A stretch of 64,000 bases of DNA, taken from contig NZ_JHZY01000004.1 in NCBI RefSeq assembly GCF_000687915.1, positions 878,001 to 942,000 of the forward strand. Reading direction: 5' to 3'. This document shows positions 44,249-53,934 of the stretch, one piece after another. Under the pieces are notes generated by a model. It searched no databases. It was not told where the DNA came from and was given only the letters and a program-made list of their open reading frames with translations. The position numbers and the translations under genes are program-made. The number at the start of each line of letters is the position of its first letter. The first letter of the stretch is position 1. The stretch is from Leeuwenhoekiella sp. MAR_2009_132 (GTDB taxonomy: Bacteria > Bacteroidota > Bacteroidia > Flavobacteriales > Flavobacteriaceae).

Positions 44249-44337
44249 CAATTCTTATAAAAGTAGCACCTTAATTCGTAACAAACAGATTTTTACTTAA
44301 AACTAATATGCTCTAAATCATATCGTTTATGTAAACC

Positions 44338-46830
44338 CTAGAATGAGAACTCTAATGCCCCGGTAACGCCAAATTTTCGGGCATCAGGAACATCAAGATA
44401 ATTTCCTCTAAAGTTAAAATCTATACGCAGAATTTTTAAAATATTACCTACTCCAACGCTGTATTCGTAATACGGCTTGCTGTCTGGCGCTATATATTGA
44501 ATATTGGATGCATTTATACGTTGATTTTCATCTGAAATTTGCCCCCAAGCACCTCTAAAACCTATAATTTCCCGAAGATTTAATTTTTTAAGGAAGGGTA
44601 TTTTACCAAAAATACGTCCTCCAAAATTATGCTCAAGGTGCAATGTTGCATACGTATCTGTAACAAACTCATAATAATTTAACTGCGGAAAAGTACCGTA
44701 TATCGAAAACAAATTCTGGTTACCGGGAATAATACTAAGTAAGCTTAATGGCACCTCGCCAAAAGTAGTCCCTGCTTCAATGGTAGAGCTAAAAGTACCT
44801 AAACCACCCATACGCCAGGGTTGTCTGTAAGAAAACTGAAGCTTTTCATAATCAAAATCACTATCAAAAAGACCTTCTACACCTTTAGTGTATCCTAAAA
44901 ATAGGGTAGGAAACCATTCATTACTTGTTGTGCGCTCTACTCCATACCCCGAAGTACGTTTTCCGGGTTCAAATATGGCACTAACCACAAATTCGGTTTG
45001 TTTAACTTCAGACTCTACAGCCGTTTGCGAGAAATCTGTATAATAATCCAGATTAAAAGTGGGCGATGCAGATTTTAAAGTTCTATAAGAGATGTCAGAC
45101 CTAATAATTAAATTCTTTAAAAACTCTGCTTCAATTGCAAAATTCGCCAGTTTAATGCTGGTTAATTGATCATTGTTACCTACAGTTACTAATGAAGATG
45201 AGGCCAAATTTCTACCTAACACATCTGTAGAAGTTGTAAGACTTGCTGCAATTTGCTCTACATCCTGTCTATACCCTCCAGAAACAATTAATCGTGCTTT
45301 ACTGTCTAATAAAACCTTACCCGATATCCCGAATTTAAACTTATCATCTTTAAAGCCATAGGCCCCAAAACCTTCTAAACGCCAGGGATCATTCTGGTCA
45401 AAATAAGTACGTGCTCCTAAACGCAGTCGTAATCCTTCTACATCATTAAAACCAAATGCCGAAAACACCGGACCAATATCTAGATTTGCTTGATCCCACT
45501 CATAATAACCACTTACTAAAACAGCACCGGCATCATACAATCGCTGAAATTTAGGCACTTTTTTTAGGGAGTCTAACATTACATACACTCCTTTCTCATC
45601 TTTACTTAAAGGCTCTAGACGCTTTTCTTCCCAAAATTCATCAGTTTTTGTATATACATTTTCATCGTATTTAGTAACGCGCTCTTCATAAATTTTCTCA
45701 TCTAATTTCTTATCAAAAACATAATCATCATAAAGTGTTGTGCGTTTTCCATAGATGCCACGGCTCCCTTCTTTTTTCCGAAGTGAAAAATCTGAAAGAA
45801 AATAATCACGTGTAATTAAGAATACCGAGTCATTAAGTACATCATACTCCTGCTCTATATAAATCTCCTTAACCCAATTAATATTGGCACTTTTATTAAC
45901 CTGAAGGTTGATTTCTTTAATAGCCCAGGTGGTATCATTCACCCAAAAATCACCCTTAAAAGTAAGCTCGTTAGAACGTCTTGGATAATAAATAATGTTA
46001 TAACACCATTTATCTTTAATAAATGTACTGTCTGCAAGTACATAATTATAGGTGTCAATACCGGTAGTTGATAAGGGGCTTACAAAACTCTTATCGAAGA
46101 ATTTTAAATAATTATCATATATATTAAAGTCATTATAAAGCTCCTGAATAAATGCAATTAAGGTTTGATTTGTACTAAAACCACTGTTACGATTACCTTC
46201 TAACTCCTCTTTTTCTTTACCCAACTCGTTATCACCAAAAACTTTACTACTGCGCTCATTAATGAAAATAGGTAAATATGTTTTTCCGGTTATTCTTGAA
46301 GTGTCCATCTGGTCAAAAATAAACTCCATCTTATTAAAGATTTTACTGTTTATTAAAGCACTATCAATGGTATTTAAGTCAAATTCTACCTTCTCATATT
46401 TATCAAACTGGTATTGCTTAAATTGACTTAAACCATTAGAGCGTTTGTTTTCCCAAATTTTACGTAAAATATCTATAGCTGGATTGTTTTTTTTAGGTTG
46501 TTTGCCGGTATATATAACCACCTCGCTCAGACTCTCTGTCTCTTCTTCTAGCGTTATTTTAAGATCATAGTTAACTTTTTGAGGTAGTTCAACCGCTTTA
46601 GATTGAAAACCTACAAAAGAAACTTTTAAACCGGTGTATGTTGCGTCAGATTGTAAGTAAAATCTACCGTCTTCATTTGTAATGGTACCTTCTGTAGAAC
46701 CTGCAAAAACCACATTTGCAAAAGGTATAGGGTTACCCGCATCGTCATAAACCATCCCTCCGGCTTTTGTTTGACTGTATGTCAATACAGGAATAAGGGC
46801 TAAGATTAATAAGACTATAATTCTCTTCAT
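44338..46830 (-). CDS. DUF5686 protein with carboxypeptidase-regulatory-like domain
   Basis: Outer-membrane protein of 830 residues, common in Bacteroidota, role unknown. Signal peptide at 1-19, a CarboxypepD_reg-like beta domain at about 22-105 (DAGNPIPFANV, TNEDGRFYL), then the DUF5686 region starting near KNNPAIDILRKIW and ending in a barrel with terminal phenylalanine (LEFSF). It is not a TonB-dependent receptor, because a plug domain is missing. No partner gene is evident. Confidence 0.87.
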   Translation of the reverse strand: MKRIIVLLILALIPVLTYSQTKAGGMVYDDAGNPIPFANVVFAGSTEGTITNEDGRFYLQSDATYTGLKVSFVGFQSKAVELPQKVNYDLKITLEEETESLSEVVIYTGKQPKKNNPAIDILRKIWENKRSNGLSQFKQYQFDKYEKVEFDLNTIDSALINSKIFNKMEFIFDQMDTSRITGKTYLPIFINERSSKVFGDNELGKEKEELEGNRNSGFSTNQTLIAFIQELYNDFNIYDNYLKFFDKSFVSPLSTTGIDTYNYVLADSTFIKDKWCYNIIYYPRRSNELTFKGDFWVNDTTWAIKEINLQVNKSANINWVKEIYIEQEYDVLNDSVFLITRDYFLSDFSLRKKEGSRGIYGKRTTLYDDYVFDKKLDEKIYEERVTKYDENVYTKTDEFWEEKRLEPLSKDEKGVYVMLDSLKKVPKFQRLYDAGAVLVSGYYEWDQANLDIGPVFSAFGFNDVEGLRLRLGARTYFDQNDPWRLEGFGAYGFKDDKFKFGISGKVLLDSKARLIVSGGYRQDVEQIAASLTTSTDVLGRNLASSSLVTVGNNDQLTSIKLANFAIEAEFLKNLIIRSDISYRTLKSASPTFNLDYYTDFSQTAVESEVKQTEFVVSAIFEPGKRTSGYGVERTTSNEWFPTLFLGYTKGVEGLFDSDFDYEKLQFSYRQPWRMGGLGTFSSTIEAGTTFGEVPLSLLSIIPGNQNLFSIYGTFPQLNYYEFVTDTYATLHLEHNFGGRIFGKIPFLKKLNLREIIGFRGAWGQISDENQRINASNIQYIAPDSKPYYEYSVGVGNILKILRIDFNFRGNYLDVPDARKFGVTGALEFSF

Positions 46831-46953
46831 AAATACTATAAGTAGGTCTCTTTGGGGAGCGTCTAACGTTGTTGATACAGCGTTAATTAGTTATACATAT
46901 ACGGTGATTCTTCCGCATAAGTTCTGTTGGTCGTAAAACACAACTTTTATTAA

Positions 46954-46990
46954 CAAAAAAAGCTTCATTAATCGTAGATTAATGAAGCTT
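46954..46990 (-). terminator. Terminator after pdhB
   Basis: A perfect 14-bp stem (46960-46973 with 46977-46990, a three-base loop) is followed on the minus strand by seven T. It lies 20 bases past the pdhB stop. Confidence 0.92.
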
Positions 46991-47009
46991 CAAAGATAGT
47001 CGTAACCAA

Positions 47010-47987
47010 TTACCTGTACAGTACTTTTTTAACAGCTTTAACAACATCATTGCTGTTAGGAATCCATTCCTTTAAAAGTCCGGGAGAGTAAGGTGCAGGA
47101 GTATCTGCAGTATTTATTTTTACAATAGGAGCATCTAAATAATCAAATGCCTGCTCTTGTACTTGATAAGTAATTTCTGTAGAAACGTTTCCAAAAGGCC
47201 AGGCTTCTTCAAGAATCACTAATCTGTTTGTTTTTTTCACAGATTCAAGAACTGTGTTTATGTCTAATGGTCTTACCGTACGTAAATCTATAATCTCACA
47301 AGAAATACCTTCTTTTTCTAATTCGTCTGCAGCGGTATAAGCTTCTTTAATAATTTTACCAAAAGAAACAATGGTAACATCTGTACCTGCTCTCTTAATA
47401 TCGGCTACCCCAATTGGGATTAAGTAATCTCCTTCTGGCACTTCACCCTTATCACCATACATCTGCTCACTTTCCATAAAAATAACCGGATCGTCATCAC
47501 GTATAGCAGCTTTTAGGAGACCTTTTGCATCTGCAGGGTTAGAGGGTACAATTACTTTTAAACCGGGAGTATTTGCAAACCAACTTTCAAATGCTTGTGA
47601 GTGTGTTGCTCCTAATTGACCCGCTGAAGCCGTAGGACCTCTAAAAACGATAGGGCAGTTAAATTGACCACCAGACATCTGGCGTATTTTTGCTGCGTTA
47701 TTAATAATCTGGTCAATACCTACTAATGAGAAGTTAAACGTCATATATTCTACTATAGGACGATTCCCGTTCATCGCACTACCTATGGCAATCCCGGCAA
47801 AACCAAGCTCAGAAATTGGAGTGTCAATAACACGCTCTGGACCAAACTCGTCTAGCATACCTTTTGAAGCTTTATAAGCCCCATTGTATTCTGCTACTTC
47901 TTCACCCATAAGGTAAATCGTGTCGTCCCGACGCATTTCTTCACTCATAGCCTCACAAATGGCTTCCCTAAATTGTATTGTTTTCAT
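47010..47987 (-). CDS. pdhB: Pyruvate dehydrogenase E1 component, beta subunit
   Basis: Beta subunit of the alpha2beta2 thiamine-dependent pyruvate dehydrogenase E1. The 325-residue protein has the ThDP-site motif EEVAEYNGAYK, the GLRxSH-like GATHSQAFE, and the C-terminal transketolase domain with LRTVRPLD. Length is usual. The alpha subunit and E2 are not adjacent, an arrangement known in Flavobacteriaceae, where pdhB stands apart. A branched-chain ketoacid version would look similar; the PdhB assignment is likely but not certain. Confidence 0.88.
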   Translation of the reverse strand: MKTIQFREAICEAMSEEMRRDDTIYLMGEEVAEYNGAYKASKGMLDEFGPERVIDTPISELGFAGIAIGSAMNGNRPIVEYMTFNFSLVGIDQIINNAAKIRQMSGGQFNCPIVFRGPTASAGQLGATHSQAFESWFANTPGLKVIVPSNPADAKGLLKAAIRDDDPVIFMESEQMYGDKGEVPEGDYLIPIGVADIKRAGTDVTIVSFGKIIKEAYTAADELEKEGISCEIIDLRTVRPLDINTVLESVKKTNRLVILEEAWPFGNVSTEITYQVQEQAFDYLDAPIVKINTADTPAPYSPGLLKEWIPNSNDVVKAVKKVLYR

Positions 47988-48184
47988 ATATTAAAGTGGA
48001 TGTAGTAATACAGTTAAATCAAGTAAAAATCCCCAAATTTGTAGGGGTAGCAAAAATAGCAATTAAATCAACCTAAAAGAATTGGATTTAACTAAAATTT
48101 GTTATGCGCGCATAGTAAATTTCAAATATTAATGCTTAATTTCGTAGCGCAAACGAAATAGTTACTCTTAAAAGAAAATTATAT

Positions 48185-48931
48185 ATGAAAATATTAGTGT
48201 GCATCAGCCACGTACCTGATACGACTTCAAAAATCAACTTTACTGAAAACGACACAAAATTTGACACTAACGGTGTTCAGTTTGTAATAAATCCTAACGA
48301 TGAGTTTGGTTTAACACGAGCGATGTGGTTTAAAGAAAAGCAAAATGCAACTGTAGATATTGTAAATGTAGGAGGTGCAGAAACTGAGCCTACATTACGT
48401 AAGGCGCTTGCAATAGGTGCAGATTCTGCTATACGTATTAACACCGAAGCTCTTGATGGTTTTCAGGTAGCAAAAGAATTGAGTGTAATTGCTAAAGAAG
48501 GTAATTACGATTTAATAATCGCCGGTCGTGAATCTATAGATTATAATGGTGGTATGGTTCCGGGAATGCTTGCGAGCTTAATTGGGGCAAGTTTTATTAA
48601 TACATGTATAAGTCTTGAGGTTGATGGAGATTCTGCGACAGCAATACGTGAAATAGATGGTGGTAAAGAAACAGTTACTGCAAAGTTACCCTTAGTAATA
48701 GGTGGTCAAAAAGGACTTGTTGAAGAAAGTGATCTACGCATTCCTAATATGCGCGGTATTATGATGGCTCGTAAAAAACCATTAGATGTTAAAGAACCAC
48801 AGGGCGCTTCAACTGAAACTAAAGCGGTTTCGTTTGAAAAACCAGCTCCTAAAGGTGCTGTAAAATTAATTTCTCCAGACAATTTAGATGAGCTTATAGA
48901 TTTACTTCACAATGAAGCTAAAGCCATTTAA
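48185..48931 (+). CDS. etfB: Electron transfer flavoprotein beta subunit
   Basis: ETF beta subunit, carrying electrons from acyl-CoA dehydrogenases to the quinone pool as a heterodimer with EtfA. The 248-residue protein has the AMP/FAD-contact loop and the DLIIAGRESIDYNGGMV tract, and the signature LPLVIGGQKGLVEESDLRIP. It starts with a typical KILVCISHVPDT. The etfA gene follows after 61 bases that include a small hairpin. Confidence 0.94.
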   Translation: MKILVCISHVPDTTSKINFTENDTKFDTNGVQFVINPNDEFGLTRAMWFKEKQNATVDIVNVGGAETEPTLRKALAIGADSAIRINTEALDGFQVAKELSVIAKEGNYDLIIAGRESIDYNGGMVPGMLASLIGASFINTCISLEVDGDSATAIREIDGGKETVTAKLPLVIGGQKGLVEESDLRIPNMRGIMMARKKPLDVKEPQGASTETKAVSFEKPAPKGAVKLISPDNLDELIDLLHNEAKAI

Positions 48932-48957
48932 TAGTATTCAAAGAATTAAAAACCATT

Positions 48958-48973
48958 TTTCCGCTTGCGGAAA
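48958..48973. other. Palindromic hairpin between etfB and etfA
   Basis: TTTCCGC-TT-GCGGAAA is a perfect 7-bp inverted repeat in the etfB-etfA spacer, 20 bases before the etfA start. There is no T-run after it on the plus strand. It may act on mRNA processing or set the EtfA:EtfB ratio. Confidence 0.45.
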
Positions 48974-48992
48974 CTTAAAATTTTAAAGAAAT

Positions 48993-49961
48993 ATGTCAGT
49001 TTTAGTATATACAGAATCAGAAGAAGGAAAATTTAAGAAAACCTCTTACGAGGTTGTAAGTTATGCAAGAGGCATAGCAGATATGATGAATACAACGGTG
49101 ACTGCGCTGGCTATCAATGCAGAGAATACCTCTGAGCTAGGACTTTATGGTGCTGATAAAGTCTTACATATAAAGAATGATAAATTAAATTCATTTACTG
49201 CCAATGCATATGCAAGTGCAATAACTCAGGCAGTATCTCAAGAAGGTGCAAAAGTTATTGTTGTTAGCAGCAGTGCAAATGCTAAATATCTTGCGCCAAT
49301 TCTTGCGATAGATCTTAATGCCGGGTATGCCTCTAATGTGGTTGCATTACCAGAGAGCCAATCACCTTTTACAGTAAAGCGCACCGCTTTTACAAATAAA
49401 GCTTTTAACCATACCGAAATCACTACCGAAATTAAAATCGTAGGTCTTTCAAAAAATAGCTACGGTTTAAAAGAGTCTCAAAAAGAAGCTGCAGAAGAAT
49501 CTTTTGATCCACAACTTGACGATTCTCAATTTAATGTTGAAGTAAAGTCTGTAGATAAGGCAAAAGACAAAGTAACTATTGCAGACGCAGAAGTTGTTGT
49601 AAGTGGTGGTCGCGGATTGAAAGGACCAGAAAACTGGGGAATGATTGAAGAAATGGCAGATATTTTAGGTGCTGCAACTGCATGCTCTAAACCAGTATCT
49701 GATATGGGTTGGAGGCCACACGGTGAGCACGTAGGGCAAACCGGTAAACCTGTAGCCTCTAATTTATATATTGCCATTGGTATTTCTGGAGCGATACAAC
49801 ACCTTGCAGGAATTAATTCTTCTAAGGTAAAAGTTGTTATCAATTCTGACCCGGAAGCTCCATTTTTTAAGGCCGCAGACTATGGGATTGTAGGTGATGC
49901 GTTTGACATTGTACCACGTCTTAATGAAAAATTAAAAGAGTTTAAAGCTAATAACTCTTAA
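48993..49961 (+). CDS. etfA: Electron transfer flavoprotein alpha subunit
   Basis: ETF alpha subunit with the FAD-binding C-terminal domain: VSGGRGLKGPENW, then GQTGKPVASNLYIAIGISGAIQHLAG (FAD loops) and NSDPEAPFFKAADYG. The 322-residue length is that of bacterial EtfA. It is the second gene of etfBA. A terminator follows at 49982. Confidence 0.95.
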   Translation: MSVLVYTESEEGKFKKTSYEVVSYARGIADMMNTTVTALAINAENTSELGLYGADKVLHIKNDKLNSFTANAYASAITQAVSQEGAKVIVVSSSANAKYLAPILAIDLNAGYASNVVALPESQSPFTVKRTAFTNKAFNHTEITTEIKIVGLSKNSYGLKESQKEAAEESFDPQLDDSQFNVEVKSVDKAKDKVTIADAEVVVSGGRGLKGPENWGMIEEMADILGAATACSKPVSDMGWRPHGEHVGQTGKPVASNLYIAIGISGAIQHLAGINSSKVKVVINSDPEAPFFKAADYGIVGDAFDIVPRLNEKLKEFKANNS

Positions 49962-49981
49962 TTTAGTATTTTCGGCTACTC

Positions 49982-50030
49982 AAAGGGCTGTTTAAATTTG
50001 GATACTTGTCCTCTTTTAAACAGCCTTTTT
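49982..50030 (+). terminator. Terminator after etfA
   Basis: GGCTGTTTAAA (49986-49996) and TTTAAACAGCC (50015-50025) form an 11-bp stem, with an 18-base loop, followed by a T-run. It overlaps the next gene's possible upstream start codons and supports an ATG at 50046 for that gene. Confidence 0.82.
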
Positions 50031-50045
50031 ATATTTTTGCAACTT

Positions 50046-50654
50046 ATGAGTTTAGTGCGTTTGAATATTAAGGGAATATCGTATAGCCAGACACAGAATG
50101 GCGCATACGCTTTAATTCTAAGTGAAGTTGACGGTGACCGTAAACTACCCATAGTTATAGGTGCTTTTGAAGCACAATCAATTGCAATCGCACTTGAGAA
50201 AGAAATTATGCCGCCAAGGCCACTTACCCACGATTTATTTAAGAACTTCGCAGATCGTTTTGAAATAAATGTAAAGCAGGTAATTATACACAAATTAGTA
50301 GATGGTGTCTTCTATAGCAGTATTATCTGTGAGCGCGATACAATAGAAGAAATTATTGATGCCAGAACAAGCGATGCAATATCTTTAGCATTACGCTTTA
50401 ACGCACCCATATTTACCTATAAAAATATACTTGATAAAGCAGGTATATTCCTCAAAGGTTCAGAATCAGATCAGGAAGGATATGAAAATGATATTCTGGT
50501 AGATCAACTTGTTGTAGAAGATGAATCTATAGAAAGTAATGATTACAAAAAAATGTCACTTAGTGATCTTAATACAGCTCTTGATGAAGCAGTAGCTTCA
50601 GAAGATTATGAAGCTGCAGCTAAAATACGTGACGAGATTTCTAAACGCAATTAA
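50046..50654 (+). CDS. Bifunctional nuclease (DUF151) with C-terminal UvrB/C motif
   Basis: Protein of 202 residues with a DUF151 bifunctional nuclease domain (residues 5-140, including LPIVIGAFEAQSIAIAL and DAISLALRFNAPIF) and a short UVR motif at the end (LDEAVASEDYEAAAKIRDEI). Plant and bacterial relatives have RNase and DNase activity. The ATG at 50046 is favoured because the upstream frame lies in the etfA terminator. TATTTTTG at 50032-50039 would give a nearly leaderless message if it is the -7 box. The nucleoside transporter follows after six bases. Confidence 0.9.
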   Translation: MSLVRLNIKGISYSQTQNGAYALILSEVDGDRKLPIVIGAFEAQSIAIALEKEIMPPRPLTHDLFKNFADRFEINVKQVIIHKLVDGVFYSSIICERDTIEEIIDARTSDAISLALRFNAPIFTYKNILDKAGIFLKGSESDQEGYENDILVDQLVVEDESIESNDYKKMSLSDLNTALDEAVASEDYEAAAKIRDEISKRN

Positions 50655-50660
50655 CTATAG

Positions 50661-52076
50661 ATGCGAAAATTACTTTCTTACCTTATCCTATCTTTTATAA
50701 CTATTTCAGGCACAATTGCCCAAACCGTAGAAGAAATATTACCTGTAGCAGAAGCAAAAAAATTAATTCCTAATGCAGGATTTTCATTTGATAGTCTTTG
50801 GCGCGGAGTTTTGGGTATGTTTTGCCTCTTACTTATTTCCTATCTTCTAAGTGCAAACCGAAAAGCTATAAACTGGAAAACTATAGGAGTGGGATTAGCA
50901 GCCCAACTTCTATTGGCCTACGGAGTACTTAAGGTTACTTTTGTTCAAAATCTATTTGAATTTGTAGGGAAAATTTTTGTCAAAATTCTGGAGTTTACCG
51001 CTGCTGGTAGTGAATTCCTGTTAGGAGGTATGATGGACACCGCAAGCTATGGCTTCATTTTCATTTTTCAGGTACTACCCACAATCATTTTCTTCTCGGC
51101 GCTTACCTCTGTTTTATTTTATTTAGGGATCATTCAAATTGTTGTAAAAGGAATGGCGTGGGTTCTTACCAAACTCATGAATATTTCGGGTGCTGAAAGC
51201 TTATCTGTTGCCGGAAACATATTTTTAGGACAAACTGAAGCTCCTTTAATGATCAAAGCGTACTTAGAGCGCATGACGCGTTCTGAAATATTATTGGTTA
51301 TGATAGGCGGTATGGCCACTGTTGCCGGAGGAGTATTAGCTGCTTACATAGGATTTTTAGGTGGCGATGACCCTGCTGCTCGTCTCGAGTTTGCACGTCA
51401 TTTACTAGCTGCCTCCGTTATGGCTGCACCTGGCGCAATTGTAGTTTCAAAACTATTATATCCCCAACAGCAGGAGATTGACGCCAGAGTAGAAGTTTCT
51501 TCAGATAAAATAGGTTCTAATATCTTAGATGCTATCGCCACAGGAACAACTGAAGGTTTAAAGCTTGCAGCCAATGTAGGCGCTATGCTGCTCGTATTTG
51601 TTGCGTTTATAGCAATGATAAACTACGGCTTTAATAAAATAGGAGAATTTACCACACTTAACAGCATTTTAGCCGCTAACACACCCTATGAGAGCTTTTC
51701 TATTGAAGCAATTCTAGGAACTGTTTTTGCTCCTTTAATGTGGCTTATAGGTGTGGCAAAAGAAGATGTAATGCTTATGGGACAGCTGCTGGGCATTAAG
51801 CTTGCTGCAAGTGAGTTTGTAGGCTACATACAACTCGCAGATTTAAAAAACCCAATAAACGATATTAGTTTTACCTATCAAAAATCTGTAATTATGGCAA
51901 CGTATATGCTTTGCGGTTTTGCAAACTTTGCTTCTATAGGAATACAGATAGGAGGTATAGGGTCACTGGCACCGGGACAACGTAAAACACTTTCAGAATT
52001 TGGACTTAAAGCTGTTATAGGCGGTACTATAGCATCATTATTATCTGCTACACTAGCAGGTATGCTTATAGGATAA
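50661..52076 (+). CDS. CNT family nucleoside transporter (NupC-like)
   Basis: Concentrative nucleoside symporter of 471 residues in the inner membrane, using Na+ or H+. Core motifs are GQTEAPLMIKAYL and PLMWLIGVAKEDVMLMGQLLG, and about ten helices are visible. The N-terminal 50 residues add a signal-like helix and a short loop before the first core helix. The family usually has 400-430 residues, so the extension is notable. The gene follows the nuclease by six bases; DNA or RNA breakdown and nucleoside uptake may be linked, but that is inference. Confidence 0.92.
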   Translation: MRKLLSYLILSFITISGTIAQTVEEILPVAEAKKLIPNAGFSFDSLWRGVLGMFCLLLISYLLSANRKAINWKTIGVGLAAQLLLAYGVLKVTFVQNLFEFVGKIFVKILEFTAAGSEFLLGGMMDTASYGFIFIFQVLPTIIFFSALTSVLFYLGIIQIVVKGMAWVLTKLMNISGAESLSVAGNIFLGQTEAPLMIKAYLERMTRSEILLVMIGGMATVAGGVLAAYIGFLGGDDPAARLEFARHLLAASVMAAPGAIVVSKLLYPQQQEIDARVEVSSDKIGSNILDAIATGTTEGLKLAANVGAMLLVFVAFIAMINYGFNKIGEFTTLNSILAANTPYESFSIEAILGTVFAPLMWLIGVAKEDVMLMGQLLGIKLAASEFVGYIQLADLKNPINDISFTYQKSVIMATYMLCGFANFASIGIQIGGIGSLAPGQRKTLSEFGLKAVIGGTIASLLSATLAGMLIG

Positions 52077-52445
52077 TTAGAAAGTAAGAGCCCACTCTCT
52101 TGCAGCTTCGTAGGTTTCAAAGTAGGCGAAAGAACCCTCAAACAAACTCTGTTCTTTTATCAGAATCTTTCTACGTTCTTCTGCATCTGGAGATACTATC
52201 GCAAGACCTTCAACTTTTGAAAGGTTTAGTATTTTAAGAATTTCAGGATCAAGATTTGTTTCTAAACCGCGTTGAGAGATAATTACAAATTTTTGACCAC
52301 CATAATATGCTGCCATATCTTTTAACAAAAGTTGTGCCTGTTCTACAAGCACTTCTTTCAAATCACTATTGAATTCAATCCGAACATACGTATCAAAGTA
52401 TGTTGCTTTAGCAAAAGAGTATTGCCTTATATTATCAATAATCAT
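52077..52445 (-). CDS. Small protein with a possible STAS/SpoIIAA-like fold
   Basis: A 122-residue soluble protein with no signal peptide. The alternation (YVRIEFNSDLKE, FVIISQRGL, LKILNLSKVEGLAIVSP, SFAYFETYEAAREWAL) fits the mixed alpha/beta STAS-like or SpoIIAA-like fold of small Bacteroidota proteins, but I cannot confirm a family. The stop abuts the transporter stop on the other strand. Function is unknown. Confidence 0.6.
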   Translation of the reverse strand: MIIDNIRQYSFAKATYFDTYVRIEFNSDLKEVLVEQAQLLLKDMAAYYGGQKFVIISQRGLETNLDPEILKILNLSKVEGLAIVSPDAEERRKILIKEQSLFEGSFAYFETYEAAREWALTF

Positions 52446-52571
52446 ATATGTGAATAATTAATTCGTCACAAAAATACTTATTTAAAGTTAATAAGTATTT
52501 AGAAAATTTTAACTTATTAACATTTTTCTCGCATCGGGTTCTTTTATTTTTGAACCGAAAAAAACATTCCA

Positions 52572-53423
52572 ATGAAACAGTATCACGAATTAGCAAAACA
52601 TATATTAGAAAATGGAATTCAAAAAGGCGATCGCACTGGTACCGGTACGTTAAGCGTTTTTGGATATCAAATGCGTTTTGATTTAAGTGAAGGTTTCCCA
52701 ATGGTTACCACAAAAAAATTACATCTTAAATCAATCATTTATGAATTGCTTTGGTTTTTAAAAGGGGAAACTAATATTGCTTACCTTCAAGAAAACGGTG
52801 TTCGTATATGGAATGAATGGGCAGATGAAAACGGAGATTTAGGCCCTGTTTATGGTCACCAATGGCGCAACTGGGCAAGCGAAGAAATAGACCAAATCAA
52901 AGAGGTTATTGAAACCCTCAAAACAAACCCAAATAGCAGACGTATGCTTGTAAGCGCCTGGAATCCCAGTGTATTACCAGACACCTCAAAGTCATTTGCC
53001 GAAAATGTAGCAAATGGTAAAGCAGCGCTTCCGCCTTGTCATGCTTTCTTTCAGTTTTATGTTGCTCCTGCAGATCTTAATAGCGAAGACAAAAGACCTA
53101 GACTTTCCTGCCAACTTTATCAGCGTAGCGCAGATGTTTTTTTAGGGGTTCCGTTTAATATAGCTTCTTACGCCCTGTTCACAATGATGATTGCACAAGT
53201 TTGTGATTATGCTCCCGGAGATTTTGTACACACTTTTGGCGATGCACATATTTATAATAATCATATCGAGCAATTAAACTTGCAATTGAGCCGAGAAATA
53301 CGCATCTTACCGACAATGAAAATCAATCCTGAAGTCAAAAATATATTTGACTTCAAATTTGAAGATTTTACATTAGAGAATTATAATCCGCATCCTCATA
53401 TTAAAGGAGCGGTAGCTATTTAA
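52572..53423 (+). CDS. thyA: Thymidylate synthase
   Basis: Methylates dUMP to dTMP with methylene-THF, which yields dihydrofolate for FolA. The 283-residue protein has RTGTGT near residue 21, the catalytic C156 in [11 protein letters not shown], and the dUMP-binding [14 protein letters not shown] short insertion of about 13 residues precedes the catalytic Cys relative to E. coli. The TATTTTTG at 52545-52552 may be its -7 box. folA is 5 kb downstream on the same strand. Confidence 0.96.
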   Translation: MKQYHELAKHILENGIQKGDRTGTGTLSVFGYQMRFDLSEGFPMVTTKKLHLKSIIYELLWFLKGETNIAYLQENGVRIWNEWADENGDLGPVYGHQWRNWASEEIDQIKEVIETLKTNPNSRRMLVSAWNPSVLPDTSKSFAENVANGKAALPPCHAFFQFYVAPADLNSEDKRPRLSCQLYQRSADVFLGVPFNIASYALFTMMIAQVCDYAPGDFVHTFGDAHIYNNHIEQLNLQLSREIRILPTMKINPEVKNIFDFKFEDFTLENYNPHPHIKGAVAI

Positions 53424-53438
53424 CCCCAACTTTAATTT

Positions 53439-53852
53439 ATGAGAACTCTATTTTTAATTGCATTTCTAACAGTTAGCAGTTTAAGCTTTGCTCAGGAAGG
53501 CGTGACTGTATCTGGCAACGCAATATCTATAACCGAAATTCCTCCTATTTGGCCCGGCTGTACAGGTAATGCAGCAGAAACAAAAGCCTGCTTTAAAAAA
53601 GAATTAGTTAAACACGTAGTAAGTAATTTTAGATTTCCGAAAGGTTATAAAAAGGGCACTGTAAAAGAAAAAGTGGTCGTTGATTTTGTAATTAATGAAG
53701 AGGGTAAACCTCAAATTCTAGGTGTAAAAGGAGGAACTAAAGTGTTACAGGAAGAAGCTAAGCGCAATATCCTGGCAATACCACAAATGACACCAGGAAA
53801 AGCAGGTGGAAGTCCAAGAGCCATTAAATATACCATGCCTTTTACGTTTTAA
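53439..53852 (+). CDS. Exported TonB C-terminal-like protein
   Basis: A 137-residue exported protein, signal peptide cut after SLSFA-Q near residue 19. The rest resembles the TonB C-terminal domain (FRFPKGYKKGTVKEKVVVDFVINEEGKP...GGTKVLQEEAKRNI) that occurs alone in many flavobacterial proteins. The paired Cys at WPGCTGNAAETKACF probably form a disulfide. It lacks the TonB membrane anchor and proline stretch, so it is unlikely to energise transport. It begins 15 bases after thyA. Confidence 0.78.
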   Translation: MRTLFLIAFLTVSSLSFAQEGVTVSGNAISITEIPPIWPGCTGNAAETKACFKKELVKHVVSNFRFPKGYKKGTVKEKVVVDFVINEEGKPQILGVKGGTKVLQEEAKRNILAIPQMTPGKAGGSPRAIKYTMPFTF

Positions 53853-53934
53853 CGCCCTGTTAACGCACGTGTAAAAAAGGTCAAGGCAATAATTGTGTAA
53901 CTTTGGGAATAACCTAAAGTTATATACTATTGCT

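Noticed and set aside
52435..52701. Open frame on the minus strand across the thyA start
   Set aside because: It covers the thyA promoter and first codons; thyA is certain and the shadow has no family resemblance.
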